A program made the translations under genes and the position numbers. Positions 25,531 to 35,900 of a stretch of DNA of 64,000 bases are shown piece after piece (positions within the stretch are counted from its first letter, which is position 1; each line of letters begins with the position of its first letter). The notes under the pieces were generated by a model. It searched no databases and had not been told where the DNA came from. It was given only the letters and a program-made list of their open reading frames with translations. Origin of the DNA: Phoronis australis. Taxonomy: Eukaryota; Phoronida; Phoronidae. Location of the stretch: positions 45,501-109,500 of the forward strand of contig NMRA01000774.1 of the NCBI GenBank assembly GCA_002633005.1. The letters run 5' to 3'.

Positions 25531-26994
25531 CTTAACACTCAGATAAGGCTTCGCATTTTAGTTAAGTGAGATTAAGTGTAATATAAATTTGAAAGATGAA
25601 AACTGAAATGCCAGCATCTTTAAATAAATTGGACAACAAAGTTTCAACCAGAACACTGACTAAACATCCTAAATTTTACTGACAAAATCACAGCTAGTTT
25701 TGCTATATTGCATTTTACATTTATCTCGGTTTCTACAATATCACATCAATAACAACTGGTTAAATCACTCAGACAACGCAACAGATTGTATAATGTTCGA
25801 ACAAAGACGAAATCCGGAGTATTACTGGACATCACTGACTGTCAAGTTCATTATCTCCCTCATTTGACCATTTTCCAGCGCAGTTCAAGACAGCCAAGCG
25901 TGAAAAGAAACCTTTATCCTGTTGTAGTGTCAGCCAGACTTCCTCCCGAAACTGCTCATCCGTCTTCATCGCCTGTGCAGTTTTTGCGGGGTCTGCTTTG
26001 TTGCTCTACTTTCTGAAAAATGACAGGCAGGTTGTAACACTCTCGAATTATACACTTTTTGCAGAACTTTGCGGAGCCCAGCCACTACACAGGTGTGACT
26101 GCCGCAGAGTTATCCAACGATTTTAGCCGAGATAATTCATTTGACCCATGGAGTGTAATATGTAAAACGACCATAATACAACAAGAAAAAACACTGTGGG
26201 TACTTGATTTATTTTTGCCAGTTTGATTGGATTCCTTTGGACAACAAATGGATATCATATCCAGACAACAAATATCAACATAATGGTACTCATAAAACAT
26301 AACGACACGCTATGATTTCCAGAATTACATAATTCACTGACAGCTGAAGTGAAAAGAAATTCCAGCATGCAGGTTGTCAGTTAAAATTGGAATTTATAAT
26401 GCTATAACTACAGCATTCATCAATATATCTATAGAAAAAATACTTCCTGTAATGAACTAAAAAGAAGACGCATAACAACAATATCGGTTGTTGAAAAGTG
26501 AAAGTCAATGAGACATTGCATTTTCCGCTTGCAACAAGTACAGGTCACTAGGTGCACATAATCTCAGACTAAACTTACAACTAACACAAGACGCTACTAG
26601 TAAGTGGACTGAATAGCTCTAGGCTAGCCTAGACTCCAACAACGGCGTCAGGGCAGGTATATCACTGATTTGCCCTTGGGAACACAAGACTGTTAATCAG
26701 TTGTTTACAGTGATGCAGGCTTAGGACTACTAAATTTCACCAGTGTGTACAATAAAAAGCTCTGTCTATACTACATGTTCAAAAACAAGTACTGTTGTTA
26801 CATTTTTGTGGTAAATGCATGGTCACACAGTTTGTGAGGGACCAGTAACTTGCATTGCAGGGTACTGTATTAGAATAACATATGTTGTTTCTAGCGGTGC
26901 TAATTGGTTCTCGAATCATGTATCCACAAAAACTGACTATTACCGCAACAATGCTATCGTGATAATATCAAATTCAAAAAAAGCGGTAGTAGTA

Positions 26995-27397
26995 CTCACC
27001 AGGTCCAACAGGAAAGAACACAAATGCATTGACATTGCTGAGTTCCTGTGAAAGTAAGTTGACTTTAGACATTTCAACCAGCATCCCCACTTCAGGCTTG
27101 GCACGCGAGCAACCACTAATGAAATGGGTGTTTGCAGAGTCTACATGGTTTCCACAGAATTTCAAGATGAGCCCGGTGTCTGCCCTTGCCTTGAACGCAG
27201 TCACACAGGCGTGACACGAGTCCGGTGAACACGCATATGTAAATTGTCCGACTCTCGCCAAAATCAGTTGCCGCAGTCTCTAGGTGCGGTGGTTTGCTAC
27301 TCACTTTATGCCGCATCAAGATTTCACACATGTGCAGAGGACATTCTTTTGAGGTTCCGTACACTTCATCACACTCCATCATACTAGCAGATAACAC
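26995..27397 (-). CDS. Candidate exon(s) of an unidentified minus-strand gene
   Basis: Two overlapping minus-strand frames are open. One, from 27261 down, ends at a consensus donor (CCTG|GTGAGT) and reads KFCGNHVDSANTHFISGC and VNAFVFFPVGPG. The other, from 27397, reads CDEVYGTSKECPLHMCEILM. I recognise neither. The donor and natural-looking composition favour real exon sequence, but a frameshift would be needed to join them. Confidence 0.25.
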
Positions 27398-27504
27398 AGC
27401 AAGTCAGGATTCGCCAACCGGAACCATTTTGCCACCACTAAAGTGACAGCTGTTGTTGGACACTGGGTTCACGAAAAACGCGGAATTTTAATTAAAAAGG
27501 AAAA

Positions 27505-27926
27505 ATACCTTTAAAAAATGCGCCTGACTTAATGACACATAACTAAATATTAATAAATCAACATTTGAATCAAAACTATGCACTGGTGTTGTAATGTTCC
27601 AAACAGGTATCGGTATTGAAGGTAATTTCTACTCAGGTGGTTGTCGCAATCTTGCAATTTGTATACAAAAATGTTCAGCGCCAGAAAATTTTGTTGTACT
27701 AATCAACAGCAATAAGGTAGAAACGTCTTGTGTAAAAGTCTGGTGTTGATCGGTGTTGTGCCAGCTGAGATATACGGGCTCAAAGTGTGGCGAAATTGCA
27801 ATGCCGTGTTAACCTCTGACCCCTCTATACTTTATGCCTTAATGTTTTAACTTAGCGGCAGAGTTAATGAGTATTGTTTAACATCTTTGTAAAGCCGAAG
27901 ACTTGCTTTATTTAAAAATACAAACA
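27505..27926. repeat. Left copy of a 422-bp direct duplication around a single N
   Basis: Identical in length to 27928-28349 and differing at only a handful of bases. The right copy begins at the base after the N and the left copy ends at the base before it. This is how two overlapping contig ends look when joined without merging. Confidence 0.9.
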
Positions 27927-27927
27927 N

Positions 27928-28349
27928 ATACCTTTAAAAAATGCGCCTGACTTAATGACACATAACTAAATATTAATAAATCAACATTTGAATCAAAACT
28001 GTGCACTGGTGTTGTAATGTTCCAAACAGGTATCGGTATTGAAGGTAATTTCTACTCAGGTGGTTGTCGCAATCTTGCAATTTGTATACAAAAATGATAA
28101 GCGCCAGAAAATTTTGTTGTACTAATCAACAGCAATAAGGTAGAAACGTCTTGTGTAAAAGTCTGGTGTTGATCGGTGTTGTGCCAGCTGAGATATACGG
28201 GCTCAAAGTGTGGCGAAATTGCAATGCCGTGTTAACCTCTGACCCCTCTATACTTTATGCCTGAATTTTTTAACTTAGCGGCAGAGTTAATGAGTATTGT
28301 TTAACATCTTTGTAAAGCCGAAGACTTGCTTTATTTAAAAATACAAACA
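27928..28349. repeat. Right copy of the 422-bp duplication
   Basis: See the left copy. Sequence unique to this side continues from 28350 (AATAATGATTTCGTGCGCCG). Confidence 0.9.
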
Positions 28350-28559
28350 AATAATGATTTCGTGCGCCGATATTTTTTATTGTGCAGTGCAAATAAGGCA
28401 TTTCCGGCGAGTTCATTGCATGGCATACCCCCAAAATAGAGGCTCCGTGATTTCTCCCACTTAAACAAGGTAAAATGAGATTGGACTTTACTGTTTTGTT
28501 TATCATCCCAAAGGTAACTAAAATACATAGTATGGTTCAAATCGGTGACATTGGGCTTA

Positions 28560-29150
28560 TCACCCCTCTGGGCATTTTTGCCTGCTGTGCGCCGTACTTC
28601 ACTCTTAAGTGTTGTTTAACGAGACTTGATTTAGGAGGGCACGTGGATGACCAGTTCGTATGATCCCTTTCTCCTTTAGGTTATTTTCCTCCATGTCGGT
28701 TTGCATTTCTGCCTTTCTTGGTCGATTTCCTTTACCGAGCTTTTTCAGTTGCTTTAGTTGGGCTCGGAGGGCTTCGCGGGATGAGGGGAACTGCCAATGT
28801 TTTCTCTCTGTATACAGGTCAGTGTGTTCGTATTCGCTGCCATCCAATTTAGGCAGTCCCAGGAAGAAACTTGCAGTGTACCAGAAGAGAATCGAGATCG
28901 TTTTCTGCTATGTCTTCAGTGTTAACGTCTTTGCTTCTGGTGTCTCTTAGCCAATTTTCGAATGTTGCCATACCAAACTTGGTTTCATACTGTATTTAAA
29001 TTCCTTTTAGAAACGACGAAATCCGTAACATCGTTGTCTGTCACAATTGCACCATATCTGTTTGTTTTGTTCTCATCTTTGCTAGACTCATCAAGGTCTA
29101 TGTCGTATTTTAGGTCAAATGGTACTATCTTGAAAAGCAAATAACAGCGA
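28560..29150 (-). pseudogene. Crypton / KIAA1958-like tyrosine-recombinase relic
   Basis: The minus strand carries the blocks PFDLKYDIDLDESSKDENKT, NRYGAIVTDNDVTDFVVSK, KFGMATFENWLRDTRSKDVN and TEDIAENDLDSLLVHCKF. After a frameshift come FLGLPKLDGSEYEH, FPSSREALRAQLKQLKKLGK, GNRPRKAEMQTDMEENNLKE and LLNQVSLNNT, then a stop and EFGLRS. This order matches the KIAA1958/QRICH1/ZMYM-type proteins derived from Crypton tyrosine recombinases, abundant as multicopy genes in cnidarians. The catalytic R-H-R-Y part that should follow the HFGLR-like block is not preserved. Several frameshifts and stops show it is inactive. Confidence 0.75.
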
Positions 29151-30571
29151 CAGATGGAATAGTCGATCGAGGAATAGTGCTAACAGACGATTGCGTCAAA
29201 AAGCATACTCCATTTTACGTCACAATTTCCTGCAAATAGCTTATTAATCGCTGTAGATACTGTACATTGTATGCATCCATAACAAAAGGTTTTTGTTCAT
29301 TTGAATTAGATTTTTTGACTGATTTGTTGGCCGTGGACGCAGTTTAGTTTGACCTATTTTTGATGACCCAGCCTCCTGATCAACGTGGGTCGAAATTTTC
29401 ATCTGTAAATCTTTACTATCTTTAGAACAGTAAAAACTTCTTTTTCAGAAGTGACGTCTTCGATCAATAATTTAGGTAAGCCAAATGGTCGATCCCAATC
29501 AAGTTTTGCGTTGTAGACTCAACTTACTGCATCAGAAGACTGCACAGCCACCGTTGTATATGATTTCTACCGTTATATACAGATTGGCTTGACTTTCTCG
29601 TATTTCACATTTAATTATATGACGTACCGTGGCATACAATATCCTTATTTTCACAAAAATGGGGTAATGCGAAATCAAACTCGTTTTCTCGCAGGACAAA
29701 AGTGTAGGCCCACAACGTGACAACGAATTTGACACATTTGCACAAGCCTGTACGTTATGCCGACCAACCATCATTTCTGACTCCCTTAGCCCTATTACCT
29801 TAAACCTGCTCAAACTTATAGTTTAAACTACATAGATTACGAGCTCACCTTTTGGTCAGGAACAGACAATTTAACGTTCTTCTGGCCAATTTCTCGCTAG
29901 CATAATGAATTTTAATTTCCTTTCAATTGTCAAGTCCTACGTGTACGTGTAGCTCCTGGCGCGAAAAAACGTGTTCCAAACAAATGCACCTTTACGGTAA
30001 CAAAAACGCGTTCGTGCCCCTACCCAAGTACATTTACACGCTAGCAGCGTATTTGTAGTGTCCCTATGCACCAATAGGTGTCACTGTACGTTAAGCGGCC
30101 TTCCGGTCAACCATGTTTTATTGAATATAGAAGCACGTTTTAAAAACACAACAAATTTTTATTATAATTGTGATCAACTCGCAATTCCACAGTATTCTTC
30201 ACTGAGAAAACCTAATCACGAGCACAGCTTTTGTTGCTAACTGAATGTTAGTTTCCACGTGCAAGGCTATGAACGTTGTGTGAGGTTATTCAACATGATG
30301 GCAATTTTGATTCACTTTAGCGCAAAGTTAGGGAAACCCACAAGCGTTTTATTACCTTTCACGACGTTTCTACTAGACACAGGTTTCATGTCTAGGTTAT
30401 GCCAGGGAACCGGGATATTTTGTGAGTTACACAATGTATGAGCTTAGCAAATGAAACACGTACAACTTAGAAACCTCTGGGAGTGATTGAACGGAGTTAG
30501 GCAGGTTGCTTTGCAGATTATTATTAGCATTCCTTTCTACAATCAATCACGGAATCAAAAGACGCCGCCAC
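29151..30571. other. Non-coding stretch, no gene recognised
   Basis: Short frames only. The part just right of 29150 might be further worn coding sequence of the recombinase relic, but no motif is preserved. Confidence 0.4.
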
Positions 30572-30687
30572 CAGCACAGAGCTTGCAGACTTTGGGACAA
30601 ATCGTCGCAGTGCAAGCCACGTGTCGTTCATCTCTACAATCGCCTTTACGATCCTAGTAGTGACTGTTTGTGTTGTTGTTCTTTAAC
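30572..30687 (-). pseudogene. Fossil ShKT exon downstream of the astacin gene
   Basis: The last four cysteines of a ShKT module are readable on the minus strand: KGDCRDERHVACTATICPKV followed by CKLC. Alignment with the three intact ShKT exons places the acceptor CAG at 30688-30690 and a decayed donor (GTGGCG) below 30572. It measures 116 bp instead of 114, so it carries a net frameshift. The codon for the first cysteine is now TAA. It lies 2.2 kb beyond the current stop codon of the astacin gene and is probably no longer translated. Confidence 0.7.
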
Positions 30688-32847
30688 CTGCGTAATGGAA
30701 TTGAATATGGTAAACATTGTTGATGACGCCATATCACTAATAAATTGCACGTGCATGTAAAATACCTTAAATCTTACATATATAAGTTTAGCCAGAAACC
30801 TGTATTGTGATTTTCAGTTCCGAAGTGCTCAGATAAAGTTAAGAGGTACTAAATAAATCGACAGTTCCTCCTTAAATAATCTTCAAACAATGGTGTAACA
30901 CATAGATAGTTATACTAATAGAAAAGTAAGTGGGATCAAACGCAGTGAAACACTGCGACATTAGCGTAAAAATGAATTGCAAATGCAGCTAAAACTTCCA
31001 AGGGTTCTCTGGCAACCTGACTAAAACTGTATTTTATGGTAGACTTTAAGATGTTTGGTAGTTTTTAATCGCAAATCTCCTTGTAATATACTTGTGTATG
31101 TTACAGGTAGCAGGCTAGGCTCAATGTGTGAATACAAGCGAGTTTGTGAAGGCAAAAGACCACCATCACACCTTTACATGTAAGTGGGATGGTCGTAGCG
31201 TCCACCTACAGGTACCGTACATCTGACAGGCAATCACAGGGGCAGGGTTCATCAGAGCCTAAAATGTCGAGCCTAATAAAACTTGCAATAAAACAAATCC
31301 TATAGAAATCCGTGGGAGACAATGTCGAATCTGGTAAAGCACTGTAAAATCTGGAAAATACTTATTAAAAAACTAACTATCAAGCCGAATGACAGGTAGG
31401 AAGATAAATTCTGCGAAAGGCTGTATTTTGGCACACATTCTCGACAAGATAGTAAACATTTTTAACAAAAGTTTGTCGAACATATGCACATTAGGATGCT
31501 ACCTGTTGTAGCTGCAATGCCAAAATGAACCAGAATAAAGCACCGGATTCATGCGAATAGAGAAAAAGTAATTTAATGAAAGTAGTCAGTAGCATATGTG
31601 GAGCCCAGAGTGTCCGTAGTGTGGTAGTGACGTAAAATCCCCTAAACATCTGGTAGATTTTTGCCGAGCTTTCTATAGTCTATGGAGAAACCTACTGGAT
31701 GGCACTGTTACATCTACATGCCTACAACAAATACTGCATGGCAACAAATGGAAAGATTTTTCCGTTTTGTTAAAGGAGACTGGCAGACGTGAAAACTTCC
31801 TTTACGAAGAATCATAATGGGGCACCGCAAACGACATCAGGCCACCTGCACTGTTTTTTCTGACAAAAAACAAACTGTTACACTGCGACATTAGAAAAAA
31901 CACATAGCTGATAATCGTTCGTAAGTCTGGCAAACGGTTCAAAAAGTGTTTTATGGTGCATGTTAGGATGCTTTGTGTTTCACCATTGCTAATCTAGCAT
32001 TGATGCTACAGGCGACAGGTTGTACTGCATGACTGCAAGACTAACGCTGACTTTGTATAGTCGACAAACCGCCTTCGCCACAGTAAGTGGAATGATCGTA
32101 TTTCCAACCTGCATCACAAAGGTAAAGTTGACCAGCGCTGCAATGGTCCCGCATGTGTAAAAGGTCGCAATGTAGCTGTAAGGTATTCAACTATCCTGAC
32201 TAAATTTAAATGTCATTTTCGACTTTCCTAACTCACTAGTTAAAATTGACATGTATCAAAACCGGATAAAATGAGACAATGAAAATACTGGTGAAATCAC
32301 CGCGAGGTGGCCTGATCGTATTGTCTACCTACGTCCATGGCCTAATCAAGTAGTCCCATATTTATAAAAGATCGCAACAAAACAATTCACCCTTTGCCGG
32401 TGGCAAGAAAGAACCCCGGAAGGACTCAACTATAATCTCTAAATGTGCAAGACGTTTGTCGATTTTAAAATTCACTGTTTAAAACTGCCATTAAAAACCC
32501 AGATTTTGATTCTATTGGTTGCGGCCCTTCATCAGGTACAAAGTAAAATTGGGCGAAAAGGTTTTCTATACCACCCAGACGAAAAAATATGAAGGAAAGA
32601 GACGAGAGAAAATGAAAACATGAGGAGAAATGGGAATATTTTGAGGTAGTGGCTCAATTGGTCCATGTGATGAATGACTTTTACCTAATTTTAAAGCGTT
32701 AACTAATCATTATATTCTCCTATCACTACGTTGCTCTTATTGCTTTACTTTGTTGTGCACGCCTCTTTGTCTTGTGACATTTGCTTATGGTAGGAGATTA
32801 AACGTCATTGCAATGCTAGATTTTCACGATATAGAATTTTAACTCAC

Positions 32848-32961
32848 CTTAACAAAGCTTGCAGGCTTTAGTGCAATTTTTCTTCATGTATTTCGTGTAT
32901 ATTCGTGTACAGTACCCTGCCATTGCCCAATCTCCACAACTTCGGTGTCGGTTCTTGCAAT
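32848..32961 (-). CDS. Astacin gene, exon 6 here: third ShKT domain and stop codon
   Basis: 114 bp, acceptor CGCAG above 32961. The six-cysteine spacing reads [31 protein letters not shown] and then TAA. In the sibling exons this codon is GAA or GGA followed by G|GT. Here TAA is followed by the same G|GTGAGT donor, which may still splice in the 3' UTR or be a remnant. The ShKT fold is a small six-cysteine module that often acts as a protein- or channel-binding tail. Confidence 0.85.
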
Positions 32962-35900
32962 CTGCGTTATCTTAAAGAAATTCGGTGAAAATTGTTCCTG
33001 AAGTCATTTCACAAGTAAAGTGCTTCAATTGTAAGTATTACGTATACAAGTTCGAGCCATAAATCACACATTGTAATTGTATTGTAAATTTCAGTTTGGA
33101 GTGCTGGAATGCAAATAAATGTCGAAAACTAATAATCGCTAATTTGTCGTTGAATTATTTAACTTCAAACATTAATGTAATAGCATTACGAATTGTGCAA
33201 AAGGAAAACAAGTGAAGCAAAAGCACACTTACATTGCGGAATTAGCATGCATCATTAGTTATTAATGTACATAAATCCTGTAATGATAATCAGACAACCG
33301 CCGCCAGAAAGTGTAGTATGATAGAAATTAAGATGCTTTGGGATTTTAATTACGAACCTACATGCTACATGCAGCAGGTTACACTTCTTGAGTGACTAAC
33401 AACGACATTTTAGAGGCGAGAGATGATCAGAACACCAGAAAGTGGGCTGATGGTACTCTTCATCTGCGGCTACGGGACAATCACATGTCGCGCATAGGTA
33501 AAAGCTTGCAACAAAACGAATCATACCATAACCCTTGGTCGATAGCAAGAAACGCCCCCGGTAGGGAGTCAGGTATGCTTTCTAAATGTGCAACACGTTT
33601 GAGTGCATTGCTTATTAACTGGCTGAAAGTTCCATGCGTCGAGATTTGATAAAAAGAGACAGTGTAGAGCTTGATAAAGGATTGTAAAATATTTATATTC
33701 TTACAAAGTAAACATTCAATTTTCGAGCCTATTGGCTGCGACACTTCATCTGGTATTAATACAAATCACGGGAAAAGTTATCGTATATCAGCTTGTCCAA
33801 TTAATGATGAAAGAAAGACACAAGAGAAAATGAAAATGGGAGAAGATATGGGAATTCTGAAATGTATACTAGCTCATGTGACCTACGTAAAAGTATTTTT
33901 ACCGCAAATTAATACGCTTCACTAGTTACTCACTAACTAGTGTTATATTTAAAATCACTATGCTGTACACGTACATGAAGTACAAATTGTTTTATTTTCA
34001 TTGGGAGCACCTACCTGTAAATGCCTTATGACATTTACAGTATGAGATTAAGCGTGCAATGCAAGTTGTTCATGATATAGAATATTAACTCACCTCCACA
34101 TAAATTGCAGGCTTTGGGACAATTTTCCTTCATATAACTCCCGTGTTTTCCTGTACAGTAGCCTGCGTCTGCCCAATCATTACACTCTTGGTTTTGGTTC
34201 TTGCAATCTGCGAAATTTAAAGGAATTCGGTGAAAATTGTTCCTGACGCCATTTAACAAGTAAAGTGCAGCTTCAATTGTAAAGATCACGTATAAAAGTT
34301 CTTTCCAAAATCAGTGCATTGTTAATTTCAGTTTTGAGTCCTGTAATGAACTTAAATGTTGATAACTGATCTTCGCTAATTTTTCCTTGAATTATTTAAC
34401 ATCAAACATTATTGTAATAGGTCATGTAACCTACGTAATAAACATCTTTTAACCGCAACTTAAAACGTTTTACCAGTTACTTACTAACTAGTGTTATATT
34501 TTATATCACTGTACACGCAGCTACTCTGTATTTATTTTCATTGGGATCACCTACTTCTAGTTGTATTTCGATATTTTCTAGTAGTATGAGATAAAGCGTC
34601 TTCGTATTGCTAATTTTTCACGATATAGAATTTTAACCCACCTTCACAAAGCTTGCAGGCTTTGGGACAATTTTTCTTCATGTAGACCGAGAATTCTCCT
34701 TTACAATACCCTGTGTCTGCCCAGTGTCGACAGAATTCGTGATGGTTCTTGCAATCTGCATGATTTAAAGGAATTTGGTGAGAACTGTTCCTCACGACAT
34801 TTCACTAATAAAGTGCTTGGGATTTAAATAAAATATACGCATGTAAGGTCTAGCCATCAATCATCTGTATTGTGAATTTAAGTACTGAAGTGCTGAGAGG
34901 AAGTTAAATTTTAAAAATGAAAACTCTGTATAACTTTTCATAAAATTAACTTAATACCTACAATGTCTGCAAAAATGAAAATTAAGCCAAACTAAACACA
35001 CTGTTACACTTCGACATGATTATTTTTTATCAATATTATTATTATATATAATATACGTGTAAGGGCTACTGTTATCCCACGATCTTCTCAAAAACCGCCG
35101 CTCATAATTCGCTCAGGCAGATATCATTGAAACTGTATTCGCTTCTTAAAGTGAAGCTTCTAATCACTTTTATTCGATAGTCGACCGCTTTTAATGACGT
35201 GGAGGCTCAATCGAGTGTTTTGCATTCTGCGACCAAGCGTCATGACGTCATGAACGATTGTATTCGAAACGCTGTTTACAGCATGGTAAGCCCCAAACTT
35301 TTGTGGGAGGGGGGGTCATCGAGTTGTCGTTTTATCACTCCAGTTGATCATTTGCGTCACGGATAGCCCATTACAGTTTGAAGGGTGGCCAGACTATGAT
35401 TTTGGGTCATGGTTGGTAAGGTGAACTTGACTTTTTTCGACTCACACATGATCAGCGGTGTAGCAAGTCGGGGTGAGGGAACGGCAGCGGCTCCCAGGAG
35501 CCAGCGGAAGGGGGCGGCCGAGAGGGGCCGAAATGGGCGCCCGGGTGCACCAAACAAGTGGAGACCGGAAGTGGGGGTGCCGTCGACTGGGGCATTGACA
35601 GAAATTTGTAACATGTACTGCGCATATGCTAAATCTTGCCAGCAGCCCCCCATAAGTAATTCACAGGAAAGACTTATCAGAAATTTGAAAACGATTGGAG
35701 ATATCTACACAATTTGCCCATAGCATGTCGAAGAGTTTAGACTTGTTATTGCTAAGTAACTGTGTCACTGGTGAAAAGTTTTACCCGTCTCTTAAGGTTT
35801 GAAGTTCGCCCCATTCATGGCTATGTTAACGAAGGTCTGGAAACCAATGTTTGAGCGTACAGCTCATTTTTAATTCAAGTTTTTGATGGAATACGTTTCG

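Larger units (their letters stand above)
30900..34980. repeat. Tandemly duplicated intron/exon modules around the ShKT exons
   Basis: Intronic blocks recur around the ShKT exons. CTGCGACATTAG-type starts occur near 30955, 31880 and 33230. TTAAGATG/TTAGGATG blocks occur near 31045, 31966 and 33328. AACTAGTGTTATATTT occurs near 33935 and 34487. GATATAGAATTTTAAC sits just outside each donor. The 32.3-32.7 kb interval aligns with 33.45-33.95 kb. The array therefore grew by segmental tandem duplication, and some copies lost their exon. A piece of the same intron also occurs at about 52.15-52.3 kb (AACAAATCCTATTGAAATCC). Confidence 0.65.

Noticed and set aside
25830-26010. Minus-strand frame reading ADPAKTAQAMKTDEQFREEV and a plus-strand frame over the same bases
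   Set aside because: Both look moderately protein-like, neither has clear splice sites at both ends or a known family; not enough to call.
35357-35723. Overlapping frames of about 100 codons on opposite strands
   Set aside because: GC-rich repeat fragment in which stop codons are rare by composition; no family motif or splice sites.
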